Origin: an uncultured Capnocytophaga sp.
GTDB lineage: Bacteria > Bacteroidota > Bacteroidia > Flavobacteriales > Flavobacteriaceae
Direction of reading: 5' to 3'
Assembly (NCBI GenBank): GCA_905372595.1
Contig: CAJPPS010000043.1
Coordinates: 1 to 8,915, forward strand
DNA length: 8,915 nucleotides
Below are positions 1 through 7,771 of this stretch, piece by piece; the stretch's first letter is position 1; the number at the start of each line of letters is the position of its first letter. The position numbers and the translations under genes were made by a program. Below the pieces are notes generated by a model. That model did no database searches, was not told the origin of the DNA, and worked only from the letters and a program-made list of their open reading frames with translations.

Positions 1-104
1 CTGTAATTTGATATATAGGTAACGCTTATAGCTAATAAAAATAAAGATATAGCCACTGGTAAGTAGCTGATAATATTACTAAAAAGTTCTTTGTTCAGTC
101 TCAT
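1..104 (-). CDS. Membrane protein, N-terminal fragment (runs off the left edge)
   Basis: The reverse strand opens with ATG at 104-102 and stays open to the window edge, giving 34 complete codons that start MRLNKELFSN. After a short polar, basic start, residues about 9-33 form one hydrophobic stretch (IISYLPVAISLFLLAIS), consistent with a first transmembrane helix or signal anchor. The start follows an A-rich leader (AAAGTTAAAAAA), as for the other genes here. It lies 52 bp downstream of the GT2 glycosyltransferase gene on the same strand, so it is probably cotranscribed with it. Genes after GtrB-like GT2 enzymes often encode polytopic flippases or GT-C transferases that use the lipid-linked sugar. 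That role is inference from position only, because the visible fragment carries no diagnostic motif. Confidence 0.6.
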   Translation of the reverse strand, partial: MRLNKELFSNIISYLPVAISLFLLAISVTYISNY

Positions 105-156
105 TTTTTTAACTTTTGTTCTTCTAACTTTAATAGTTACTCAGAATGTATGTTGG

Positions 157-1083
157 TTATAAATATTTTTCTTGAATTATATAAGCAGGTCTTTCTTTGG
201 TTTGCTTGAATATTTTTCCTATATATACCCCGATAATACCTAAAATAATCAGTTGTAAGCCTCCAAAGAATACAATTGTCATAATAAGGGATGCCCAACC
301 AGAGATTTCTGAACCATTGAGGAAAGAATAAATCACATAAGGTACGTATAACACTGAGAGCAAGGAAAAGAAAAATCCTAAGAATACTGCAAAATATAGA
401 GGCTTCACACTGAAAGAAGTAACTCCACTAAGGGCTAATTGGAACATTTTCTTTAGAGTGTATTTGGTTTCTCCTGAATAACGAGCCTGAGCTGTATAGG
501 GTACATATACTTGATTGAAGCCTACCCAAGGAACGATACCTCGTAGGAAAGGCTCGTTTTCTTTCATTTGACGGATTACCTCTACAACAGATTGGTCAAG
601 TAGGCGGAAGTCAGCTGAACCTTCTTTTATTTCAATGTCTGAGAGTAAGTTTAGTAGTTTATAAAATTGTTGGGAACTCTTGCGTTTTTTCTTTGGAATT
701 TCTGCAGGGTAGGTACGCAGAGTAGCTACCACTTGGACACCCTCTTCCCATTTATGCACTAAGGTAGGAATTAAAGAGGGAGGATGTTGCATATCTCCAT
801 CCATTGAAATAACTGCTGGAGCATCTGCATAATCTAGACCTGCTTTTACAGCTAATTGGTGTCCAAAATTGCGGGAAAAAGAAAGGTATTTTACTCTTGA
901 GTCTTCTTTGGATAATTGTTGGAGGACAAGGAGTGATTGATCGCTACTACCATCATTTACAAATATCAAACGGAACTCATAGGATGGGAGTTCTTTAGTA
1001 AAAACATCCTTAATAGCATTATACAGTACGTGGATATTTTCACTTTCATTATAACAAGGTACAACAATATCTATCTTTTTCAT
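157..1083 (-). CDS. GT2 polyprenyl-phosphate glycosyltransferase (GtrB/DPM1-like)
   Basis: Probably transfers a sugar from a nucleotide donor to undecaprenyl phosphate on the cytoplasmic face, making a lipid-linked sugar for envelope glycosylation. Taken from the ATG at 1083 the protein has 308 residues. It begins MKKIDIVVPCYNE, the usual GT2 start, with a DGSSD motif at 44-48, SRNFGHQ at 70-76, the metal-binding MDGDMQHPP segment at 94-102, ADFRLLD at 157-163, RGIVPWVGF at 181-189 and RYSGETKYTLKKM at 201-213. Two membrane helices follow at about 229-253 and 262-285, the GtrB-type ending. An ATG 25 codons upstream is in frame, but the extra segment would lie inside the upstream gene, whereas the chosen start forms an ATGA overlap with that gene's stop. 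The sugar and final acceptor cannot be read from the sequence. The GtrB-like family assignment is secure. Confidence 0.93.
   Translation of the reverse strand: MKKIDIVVPCYNESENIHVLYNAIKDVFTKELPSYEFRLIFVNDGSSDQSLLVLQQLSKEDSRVKYLSFSRNFGHQLAVKAGLDYADAPAVISMDGDMQHPPSLIPTLVHKWEEGVQVVATLRTYPAEIPKKKRKSSQQFYKLLNLLSDIEIKEGSADFRLLDQSVVEVIRQMKENEPFLRGIVPWVGFNQVYVPYTAQARYSGETKYTLKKMFQLALSGVTSFSVKPLYFAVFLGFFFSLLSVLYVPYVIYSFLNGSEISGWASLIMTIVFFGGLQLIILGIIGVYIGKIFKQTKERPAYIIQEKYL
1080..1083 (-). other. ATGA stop/start overlap (GT87-like to GT2)
   Basis: The plus-strand bases TCAT read ATGA on the minus strand. They hold the ATG of the GT2 gene and the TGA of the GT87-like gene in a different frame. Such 4 bp overlaps usually mean translational coupling. 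The overlap also settles the GT2 start in favour of the 308-residue form. Confidence 0.85.
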
Positions 1084-2249
1084 AAAGTAGTTTCTTGGGT
1101 GTTTGTAAGTGGTTTTGTATAGTCTAAAAAGCACATTTCCCATACAAGAGTAAGCCATATAAGGGCTACCGGTACAGCTCTGAGAGAATACCGAATGATA
1201 TAAGGTTCTTTTAAAGGCTTAAAGAGGTCAGTAGGGGAGAGCGAGGCAAGTATAGCCAGAACTAATAAGATATTCTTGAGTATATTATTCTTATTAGGAG
1301 TGACCATAAACCAAATTCCAACTCCTACATATGCTATAATATAGGTACTATTTTCTGTTCCTGTACTGAATAAGCAGAGAAATATACTTACTGAAGCTAA
1401 GAACATTAGCCTGAATCTTAAGTGTTTATATTGGCTTATCCGAATATAAGGGAAAGCAAAGAGTATGAAGCCCAGTAGTATGACTACTGTGTTGTTATTA
1501 TAAATTTCTGTACGTTGTAAAAAGCCTAAAAGAGAGAGGTTCTGTAGATTATAAAGAGAAGCATTCATATTCTCACCATTTTTTTCAGAAATGGAAAGAA
1601 ACCAATCCTGATATTGAGAAATTACATATTCAGGAGATGAGTATAACATAGGTAGACAGAAAAGAAGCCCAATCCATAAGAATCCAGACCATACAAAACG
1701 CCATTTATCTTTAGCAAAAAAGAAAAAAGCCAATCCTACAATTCCATAGAGCTTTGTAAGTATTCCAATAACAATAAAAAGGGTTGCCCAATGGCTTTTT
1801 CCTTTCTCTATAAAGACAAAAGCTACTATAAGTAAAGCTATAACACTAATGTTAAATTGTTGCATAGCTGCAGCTGTATACATATCGTGTGTAGCTATCA
1901 GTAAAATACCTATAATTCCTTCCTTTGAGAGTGGTAACTGACGGACTGCCCAGTAGAGAAAAGCTACATTAGCTAATATCCATAAGGCACAGCCCATTCC
2001 TGTGGAGAGGAGGGCAAAAGGAGCTATGATAGTACTAAAAAAAATCCCATAATGGTTCATATCCCCATATTCATCAGGGTAGGGGAGGTATAAGGGAAGT
2101 TGCTTTATGGTGTGCCAGAATACGCCTTCAAAAATAAGATAGTTATTATACTTTGTTCGTAGGATAACATTTTGGATAACAGTAGCCAAAGCTAAGGCAA
2201 CCCAAAGTATACCTACAAAGCGTTCGTTATAGAGTAGCTTCTTAAGCAT
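1080..2249 (-). CDS. Polytopic GT-C glycosyltransferase (GT87/DUF2029-like)
   Basis: This 389-residue protein is strongly hydrophobic, with about 10-12 predicted membrane helices (for example near 12-30, 86-101, 132-147, 153-171, 187-203, 254-270, 279-296, 301-316, 322-337 and 357-372). After the first helix comes a loop of about 35 residues with an acidic and aromatic stretch (LYLPYPDEYGDMNHYG, 53-68). GT-C enzymes such as the GT87 mannosyltransferase PimE keep an essential Asp in the first loop, so D59, E60 or D63 are candidates here. LTKLYG (164-169) and LSPTDLF (337-343) resemble Bacteroidetes DUF2029 proteins. It probably adds a sugar from a polyprenyl-phosphate donor on the periplasmic side. 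It starts 8 bp after menB and its TGA overlaps the ATG of the GT2 gene by 4 bp, suggesting coupled expression with the enzyme that could make its donor. Fold call fairly sure; substrate unknown. Confidence 0.8.
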   Translation of the reverse strand: MLKKLLYNERFVGILWVALALATVIQNVILRTKYNNYLIFEGVFWHTIKQLPLYLPYPDEYGDMNHYGIFFSTIIAPFALLSTGMGCALWILANVAFLYWAVRQLPLSKEGIIGILLIATHDMYTAAAMQQFNISVIALLIVAFVFIEKGKSHWATLFIVIGILTKLYGIVGLAFFFFAKDKWRFVWSGFLWIGLLFCLPMLYSSPEYVISQYQDWFLSISEKNGENMNASLYNLQNLSLLGFLQRTEIYNNNTVVILLGFILFAFPYIRISQYKHLRFRLMFLASVSIFLCLFSTGTENSTYIIAYVGVGIWFMVTPNKNNILKNILLVLAILASLSPTDLFKPLKEPYIIRYSLRAVPVALIWLTLVWEMCFLDYTKPLTNTQETTL

Positions 2250-2257
2250 AAAAGATT

Positions 2258-3103
2258 TTAGTTAGGAATCCATTTTTTTTCAAAATTAGGCTTACGCTTC
2301 TCAAGGAAAGCATCACGTCCTTCTTTGGCTTCTTCAGTCATATAAGCCAAGCGGGTGGCTTCTCCTGCAAATATTTGTTGTCCCACCATTCCATCATCAG
2401 TGAGGTTCATCGCATATTTTGCCATCTTGATAGCAGTGGGAGACTTCTGTAGAATTTCTTGAGCCCATTGATAAGCGGTTGCTTCTAGCTCTTTATGAGG
2501 GATAACAGCATTCACCATTCCCATTTCAAAAGCCTCTTGAGCAGAATAGTTTCTCCCTAAGAAGAAGATTTCGCGAGCCTTTTTCTGTCCTACCATTTTG
2601 GCTAAATAAGCAGAGCCATATCCAGCATCGAAGCTAGCTACATCAGTATCTGTTTGCTTGAAGATAGCGTGCTCTTTGCTAGCCAAAGTAAGATCACATA
2701 CTACGTGTAGGCTATGCCCTCCTCCTACAGCCCAGCCTGGGACAACAGCAATGACTACTTTCGGCATAAAACGAATTAAACGTTGAGCTTCAAGGATATT
2801 TAACCGATGAGCACCATCTTCTCCTACATAACCTTGCTTACCTCGTACGCTTTGGTCACCACCACTACAGAAAGCCCATATACCATCTTTAGGAGAAGGA
2901 CCTTCAGCAGATATAAGTACACACCCTATAGAGGTATCTTCAGTAGCGTCCTTAAGGGCATCTATAAGTTCTGAAGTAGTACGAGGTCGGAAAGCATTCC
3001 TTACCTCAGGCCGGTTAAAGGCTATACGTGCAACTCCATTACATTTTTTATAGGTAATATCTTGATATTTTTTGGCTTCTTGCCAGAGAATTTCTGTATT
3101 CAT
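2258..3103 (-). CDS. menB: 1,4-dihydroxy-2-naphthoyl-CoA synthase (naphthoate synthase)
   Basis: MenB closes the second ring of menaquinone by converting o-succinylbenzoyl-CoA to 1,4-dihydroxy-2-naphthoyl-CoA in the cytoplasm. The 281-residue protein is full length for this crotonase-fold family (E. coli about 285). CSGGDQ (79-84) and GWAVGGGH (123-130) form the CoA and oxyanion region, SFD (157-159) carries the catalytic Asp, Y92 matches the active-site loop Tyr, and RLAYMT (251-256) carries the C-terminal Tyr. QTDTD (150-154) puts Asp152 where E. coli has the Gly that binds bicarbonate, which marks a bicarbonate-independent (type II) enzyme. It starts only 3 bp after the S41 protease gene and ends 8 bp before the GT87-like gene, so it sits inside the operon and apart from other men genes in this window. 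Flavobacteria typically respire with menaquinone. Confidence 0.97.
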   Translation of the reverse strand: MNTEILWQEAKKYQDITYKKCNGVARIAFNRPEVRNAFRPRTTSELIDALKDATEDTSIGCVLISAEGPSPKDGIWAFCSGGDQSVRGKQGYVGEDGAHRLNILEAQRLIRFMPKVVIAVVPGWAVGGGHSLHVVCDLTLASKEHAIFKQTDTDVASFDAGYGSAYLAKMVGQKKAREIFFLGRNYSAQEAFEMGMVNAVIPHKELEATAYQWAQEILQKSPTAIKMAKYAMNLTDDGMVGQQIFAGEATRLAYMTEEAKEGRDAFLEKRKPNFEKKWIPN

Positions 3104-3106
3104 TAT

Positions 3107-4591
3107 TTATTCAGTAAAAGGGTTATCTACAAACATTCGGTGATAATAGGGAGAATAACTCTTAGAGTTATCAAGTTCTTTGAGAATATAAATTCCAGAG
3201 GCATTTGTCCGTGATTGGAAACTTCTTGCTGAAACGTAGAAAGTTTGTCTCCCTGTGATTTGTTCCAGAGCTTTGGCTAATAAAGTTTCATTAGGATTTC
3301 CTAACGGGACTAAGTCTAAGGGATTTTCACTCAGTTCTATAGTGGGGGAGAGACCTTCTTCATAAGCTCCAAACCCGCTAGCATTTTCAGAGCGCATTAC
3401 AATGGGTTGCATAGCCCATTTGTTTTCAGGGTGTTCTCTATCTTTGATTGTAATAGAAGCTAAGTTCTTCCCTACAGTAGTTTCTCCTATCTGAATTACT
3501 TCCATATAGGGCTTTAACCCGTTGATAATGAGTTCGGAAGCAGAAGCAGTGTGATGGGAAGTAAGGATGTATACCCTAGATAAGTTGAGGTTATTGATAG
3601 GAGTTCCAAGAATATTATTCTCAAAATAGTAATAGCTTTTCCAAATGCGAGACATCTTAGCATTGGCAGTTTGTTTTATGAAAATTTTTTGTGTATCAGC
3701 TCCAGCTATCATACTGGCTAAGTAGATAGCTGTTTGTACACTCCCTCCTGGATTATATCGAAGATCAAGAATAAGTTCTGTAGCTCCTTCTGCCTTGAAA
3801 GTACCAAAAATATTGTTCAGCTCAAGATCATATTTGCTTACAAACCCATTATAGACTAAGTAAGCCACTTTCTTTCCCTCTATAGGGATAACTTTATGAA
3901 GGAGAATAGGATCTTCTCTCATAGTAGTTTGTAAGATAGTTTTATTCTCTTTAAATGTAAGAGTCTTATTGTTAATGGTATAAAAAGAAAAAGTAAGAGA
4001 ACTATTCTGATTATTCAAGAGACTATGGTAATTACTATAAGTGAGTTCTTGTCCGTCTATTTTTGCAAAAATATCTCCTCGCTTAACTCCTTTTCTTTCA
4101 GCATCGGAGTTGGGAATTACATATCTCACATATCCTATAATGTGCCCATTGGAAGTCCAGGCTATACTGTAATCTATTCCTGTACTAAGAATAGAACCTT
4201 GTAGGCTTTCTTCTAATTTTTCGTAATTATCTGTGATATAGCTGAATCGGTCTCCATATATCCCTTGTCGATTATATAACAAAGAATTAAACAGCTCACG
4301 AGGAGAACGGAAACCTTTAAGATATTTTACATAATTTTCACTAGTGGCATCTGTATTAGCTATTGATTTTTCAAATCGTGTATCGGACAGAGCTGGTACT
4401 TCTCCTTGCCATAAATAATACTGATTGAGCCCTTTCCAAATGAAGTCTTTTACAAGGAAATAATCATCAGCAGTTTTTGCTTTCTCAAGAGCAGCCTCTT
4501 TTTGCTCTTTACTGAAATGTTGAGGATTATCTTCTACCTTACTACAGGAAAAGAGAATAATGCAGAGTATAAAAAGTATTATTCTTTTCAT
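3107..4591 (-). CDS. S41-family (C-terminal processing-like) protease, lipoprotein
   Basis: A 494-residue serine protease of the tail-specific/CtpA type, probably anchored by lipid in the outer envelope. The N-terminus is a lipoprotein signal with a hydrophobic core and lipobox LFSC, lipidated Cys at 16. Next come an N-terminal helical region with the YYLW element (58-61) common in Bacteroidetes S41 proteins, a PDZ-like domain (about 130-195, with the GVKRGD turn at 168-173), and the S41 core (about 235-420). DLRYNPGGSV (276-285) is the conserved core strand. TASASE (348-353) holds the predicted nucleophile Ser350, and VGK (373-375) the predicted general base Lys375. The 25-residue spacing matches the Ser/Lys dyad of E. 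coli Prc. The catalytic residues are intact, so it should be active. Its substrate is unknown. It is the first gene after a 56 bp gap and lies 3 bp from menB. Confidence 0.92.
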   Translation of the reverse strand: MKRIILFILCIILFSCSKVEDNPQHFSKEQKEAALEKAKTADDYFLVKDFIWKGLNQYYLWQGEVPALSDTRFEKSIANTDATSENYVKYLKGFRSPRELFNSLLYNRQGIYGDRFSYITDNYEKLEESLQGSILSTGIDYSIAWTSNGHIIGYVRYVIPNSDAERKGVKRGDIFAKIDGQELTYSNYHSLLNNQNSSLTFSFYTINNKTLTFKENKTILQTTMREDPILLHKVIPIEGKKVAYLVYNGFVSKYDLELNNIFGTFKAEGATELILDLRYNPGGSVQTAIYLASMIAGADTQKIFIKQTANAKMSRIWKSYYYFENNILGTPINNLNLSRVYILTSHHTASASELIINGLKPYMEVIQIGETTVGKNLASITIKDREHPENKWAMQPIVMRSENASGFGAYEEGLSPTIELSENPLDLVPLGNPNETLLAKALEQITGRQTFYVSARSFQSRTNASGIYILKELDNSKSYSPYYHRMFVDNPFTE

Positions 4592-4647
4592 TTTTATAAT
4601 GAATTTAGTGTGTTTTTTTATTATTATCTAAAAAATTATAATAAACC

Positions 4648-5709
4648 TTATTTTAAATAATGTATAAGCAAGCTTGTTACATAGTCATAACTTTGGATAC
4701 CTCCTGCTTGGGCATTGGCTTTGAGAAAAGTATCATAACTCTCCTTGAAAACAACCTCTAGAGGATTATCATATTGCCTCCAGAAGTTAGAAGCTTCTCT
4801 GTAATTTTCTAAGATTCCTTCACGAAGCAGAGCTACCTTTTTTGTGTAATTATCTGGATTGCTCTTTCTAATTTCACTTAAGCAATAGCGCAAGGCAAAA
4901 AGCGTACCACTGTACCTGAAAAAGGGTTCTGGGTGATGATAAGTAGCTAAAAATCCAATAAAATTAGCTTCTTTCTCAGAGGCATATCCCAACTGATGTG
5001 CTACCTCGTGCGCACAGACGGTAGGAAAGCTATATTGCATAGCAAGCGAATTCACCTGAGCTTCTCCCGTGAAAGGATTTAGATAGCCACTATACCCCAT
5101 ATAACTAAGCCCTTTACTATACAGAGAGGACTTAATAGATACTCCCTTAAGAATCAATTCAGGAAATTTGTTCCTTATAATCTCATATCCTTGAGGAATT
5201 TTGTCATATATTTCCTTTTGAGTAAAAGGGAAAGAAAGAAGTTCCTCAGGCTTAGTTGAAAGTAAAGAATGGAGTCCGTTAGCCTCCCGTATGAGCTTAT
5301 CTGTAACAAATTCTAAGTCAGCCTCTGTATAGGATAATTCCCAGCCCAATTGCTTAGATAAGGGAACTCTATAATAATTGAATCCCCATAGAAAATAAAA
5401 ACTACTAATGATAATTGTAATAAATAGTATTATTTTCTGTAAAATAATAAAAGGATTCTTTTGGAGAACTTTGTAGCTCTTGATAAACCAGAAAATACTT
5501 CCTATAGGAATTAGAATATAGAGTATATCTCCTACTGAAAAAGGAATTATTCCCAAAACAAAACGACAAAAAGAACTGATATAAGGATAAATTCCTTGGC
5601 TATATACCTTTTCTGTAATTTGTTCCTGCGAGCGAAAAAGAATATAAATACACGAAAAAAGGAACAAATAGATAGAAATTCTATATAAAAAAGGATATTT
5701 TTGCCTCAT
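4648..5709 (-). CDS. DUF3810-family membrane zinc metalloprotease-like protein
   Basis: A 353-residue protein with three predicted N-terminal membrane helices (about 8-25, 48-78 and 88-109) and a soluble C-terminal domain likely to face the periplasm. HEVAH at 234-238 is a zinc-metallopeptidase HExxH site, and the following SEKEAN (244-249) offers E245 or E247 as the third zinc ligand, as in gluzincins. Just before it, SGYLNPFTGEAQVN (207-220) resembles the conserved segment of DUF3810 proteins. The family is widespread in Bacteroidetes and Firmicutes, and I know of no defined substrate. It starts 29 bp after lgt and ends 56 bp before the S41 lipoprotein gene, so two membrane-associated hydrolases follow the lipoprotein-modifying enzyme. 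Family recognised from motifs; peptidase activity is inferred from HExxH. Confidence 0.88.
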   Translation of the reverse strand: MRQKYPFLYRISIYLFLFSCIYILFRSQEQITEKVYSQGIYPYISSFCRFVLGIIPFSVGDILYILIPIGSIFWFIKSYKVLQKNPFIILQKIILFITIIISSFYFLWGFNYYRVPLSKQLGWELSYTEADLEFVTDKLIREANGLHSLLSTKPEELLSFPFTQKEIYDKIPQGYEIIRNKFPELILKGVSIKSSLYSKGLSYMGYSGYLNPFTGEAQVNSLAMQYSFPTVCAHEVAHQLGYASEKEANFIGFLATYHHPEPFFRYSGTLFALRYCLSEIRKSNPDNYTKKVALLREGILENYREASNFWRQYDNPLEVVFKESYDTFLKANAQAGGIQSYDYVTSLLIHYLK

Positions 5710-5738
5710 TATTTGTTTTTAAGTTAAAAAGAATAAGA

Positions 5739-6653
5739 TTAGACTCTCTTTTTCCCAGCAAAAAGTAGTAATATTCCCGCTATGATAAATGGAATGCTTA
5801 ACCATTGTCCTGTAGAGAATAATCCTAATGTGTTTTCTATACCTCCTTGGCTATCTTTTACAAATTCTACAATGAATCGGATTGTCCATAAGGCGATTAG
5901 GAATACTCCAAAGATAAAATAAGGTTGCTTAGCTTTATCTGTTTTCCAATATAAATATAGAAGAAACCAGAAGAGGATAAAATAGCAAAAAGCCTCATAT
6001 AGTTGAGCTGGATGTCTATAAGGAATTAAGTTATAAATCTCAACAAACTGTGGGTTGTGAGCAATTACTTCAAACGCTTTCTGAGGTGTATAAGTACCTG
6101 TAAGCTCCATTGCCTGGCGCACATCAAAGTCCCCAGATTGTAAGAATTTTACTCCCAATGGGAAGGATTTATCTACTATTTTGCCATTAATCTCAGAGTT
6201 CATAAAGTTCCCTAATCGTACAAACATTCCCCCAATAGTGATAGGAATAACAATGCGATCAAGCACCCATGATAGCTTGAATTCAGGATATTTACGGATG
6301 TACAAAATCATAGCAATAATGATTCCTATAGCAGCTCCGTGACTGGCTAAGCCTGAAAAACCAATGACTTCAAACTTAGGAGAGAAGCGAAAAGGAATAA
6401 GAATTTCACTAAGGTGATGCTTAAAATAAGCCCAATCATAGAAAAATACGTGTCCTAATCGTGCTCCTAAAAGGGTAGCTATTGCAACATATATGACTAA
6501 TGCATCTAGTTTTTCCAAAGATTTTCCCTCATTGAGAAAAATCTTCTTCATAATATAGAAACCTAATGAAAAGGCAATAACGAACATTAGGCTATAGTAA
6601 CGTATCTGAAAAAAACCTAAGTCCCAGAGGACTTGATTTGGGTTCCAATCCAT
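5739..6653 (-). CDS. lgt: Phosphatidylglycerol--prolipoprotein diacylglyceryl transferase
   Basis: Lgt adds diacylglycerol from phosphatidylglycerol to the lipobox Cys of prolipoproteins in the inner membrane, the first step of lipoprotein maturation. The 304-residue form from the ATG at 6653 matches the family (E. coli 291). About seven membrane helices are visible. IRYYSL (17-22), SHGAAIG (104-110) with the conserved His105, the Lgt signature RLGNFMNSEINGK (146-158), RHPAQLYE (213-220) and RFIVEF (259-264) are all present. Residues about 159-212 form a longish extracytoplasmic segment. An upstream in-frame ATG at 6680 would run into the ilvE 3' end and add nine non-conserved residues, whereas the chosen start lies 8 bp after the ilvE stop. 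The S41 lipoprotein encoded two genes downstream is a plausible substrate. Confidence 0.97.
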   Translation of the reverse strand: MDWNPNQVLWDLGFFQIRYYSLMFVIAFSLGFYIMKKIFLNEGKSLEKLDALVIYVAIATLLGARLGHVFFYDWAYFKHHLSEILIPFRFSPKFEVIGFSGLASHGAAIGIIIAMILYIRKYPEFKLSWVLDRIVIPITIGGMFVRLGNFMNSEINGKIVDKSFPLGVKFLQSGDFDVRQAMELTGTYTPQKAFEVIAHNPQFVEIYNLIPYRHPAQLYEAFCYFILFWFLLYLYWKTDKAKQPYFIFGVFLIALWTIRFIVEFVKDSQGGIENTLGLFSTGQWLSIPFIIAGILLLFAGKKRV

Positions 6654-6661
6654 AAAAAAAA

Positions 6662-7729
6662 TTAAATTTTTACACGCCAACCAAAAGGATCCTCGGCTTT
6701 GTTATACTGGATATTAATTAAAATTTCTTTAATTTGTGAAGCATAAGATTTCTCTATAGTAGGTAATTGGTAATCTTTACCCTTGTAATTGAATGCAGTT
6801 ACAGGACTGATTACAGCGGCTGTTCCACAACCAAAAATTTCTTGAAGAGTTCCATTCTCAGCAGCTTCTATAAGCTCTGTAACTGTAATAGGACGTGATT
6901 GAAAGTCAATTCCTAATTTTTCGGCTACAGCTAATACACTTTTACGTGTAACTCCATCCAAAATACGCTCTGTAGGAGGAGGAGAGACAAGTGTATCACC
7001 TATTCGGAATACCACATTCATTGTACCACATTCTTCTAATAGCTCGTGGGTAGCGTCATCAGTCCAGATAATCTGTTGGAAGCCTTCTTCTTTAGCTAAA
7101 GCAGTAGGGTAGAACTGTCCTGCATAGTTTCCTGCAGCTTTCGCAAAACCAAAACCTCCATTAGCAGCACGACTATAGTGATCAGCTATTTTTACTTTTA
7201 CTTCCTTGGTAGTATAATAACTTTGTACTGGAGAGGTAATAATCATAAATCGGTATTCAGTAGCAGGATTAGCTTGTACGCCTTCTGAAGTAGCAATTAC
7301 AAATGGTCGAAGATATAAAGAATTACCAACTCCTGGTTGTACCCAATCTTTATCTAAAGTTACTAAAGTTTTTAGTCCTTGATCAAATAATTCTTCAGGG
7401 AATTCAGGAATTGCCATTCGCCTGCAGGATTTATTCATACGAGCATAATTTTCAGTAGGACGGAAGAGAAAAACATCTCCTTTATCATCTTTATAGGCTT
7501 TCATTCCTTCAAAGACAGCCTGTCCATAATGGAATACACTCATAGATGGAGCTACCAAGAAAGGAGCATAGGGCTCTATACGAGGATTTTGCCATTTACC
7601 ATCTTTGTAATCACATACAAACATATGGTCAGAGAAGATATGTCCAAAAGCTAATTTTGAAAAATCAATATTAGGGAGTTTGCTTTGAGTAACTTTTTTA
7701 ACAGAGATAGAAAAATTGGAAGTGTTCAT
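6662..7729 (-). CDS. ilvE: Branched-chain-amino-acid aminotransferase
   Basis: A cytoplasmic PLP fold-type IV aminotransferase that interconverts Leu, Ile and Val with their 2-oxo acids using glutamate/2-oxoglutarate. The 355-residue protein resembles the longer group that includes eukaryotic BCATs. Visible elements are FHYGQAVFEGMKAY (66-79), FRPTENYARM (89-98), KAAGNYAG (197-204) with the Schiff-base Lys197, EECGTMNV (232-239) and LDGVTRKS (257-264), which binds the PLP phosphate. The CXXC redox pair of human BCATs is absent: the matching site reads FGCGTAAVISPV (299-310). The start at 7729 is preferred because an in-frame extension to 7837 would swallow the promoter region and adds 36 residues with no family match. 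It heads the leftward gene run and is divergent from fmt. Confidence 0.97.
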   Translation of the reverse strand: MNTSNFSISVKKVTQSKLPNIDFSKLAFGHIFSDHMFVCDYKDGKWQNPRIEPYAPFLVAPSMSVFHYGQAVFEGMKAYKDDKGDVFLFRPTENYARMNKSCRRMAIPEFPEELFDQGLKTLVTLDKDWVQPGVGNSLYLRPFVIATSEGVQANPATEYRFMIITSPVQSYYTTKEVKVKIADHYSRAANGGFGFAKAAGNYAGQFYPTALAKEEGFQQIIWTDDATHELLEECGTMNVVFRIGDTLVSPPPTERILDGVTRKSVLAVAEKLGIDFQSRPITVTELIEAAENGTLQEIFGCGTAAVISPVTAFNYKGKDYQLPTIEKSYASQIKEILINIQYNKAEDPFGWRVKI

Positions 7730-7741
7730 TATTTTTTCTTG

Positions 7742-7749
7742 CAAAGGTA
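7742..7749 (-). promoter_or_regulatory. Promoter -7 element for ilvE (TACCTTTG)
   Basis: The minus strand reads TACCTTTG followed by C, a full match to the Bacteroidetes -7 consensus TAnnTTTG. It ends 12 bases before the ilvE ATG, so the leader would be only about 7-10 nt. No good TTTG -33 box lies at the expected distance; the upstream 20 bp are A-rich instead. It probably drives ilvE and perhaps the whole leftward run. Confidence 0.6.
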
Positions 7750-7771
7750 CTATTTTTTTTTGAGCTTTACA

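Noticed and set aside
937..1122. Plus-strand open frame of 61 codons
   Set aside because: It lies antisense to the GT2 and GT87-like genes, has no recognisable motif or start context, and its composition is that of a shadow frame.
1084..1158. In-frame 25-codon upstream extension of the GT2 gene
   Set aside because: It lies wholly inside the GT87-like coding region, and the GT2 domain begins exactly at the internal MKKIDIVVP start with an ATGA overlap.
4592..4647. Possible promoter in the 56 bp gap before the S41 gene
   Set aside because: The minus strand is AT-rich but contains no TAnnTTTG match, so no promoter could be supported.
6654..6680. In-frame nine-codon upstream extension of lgt
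   Set aside because: It would overlap the ilvE 3' end and adds residues with no Lgt match; the MDWNPNQ start is typical and well spaced.
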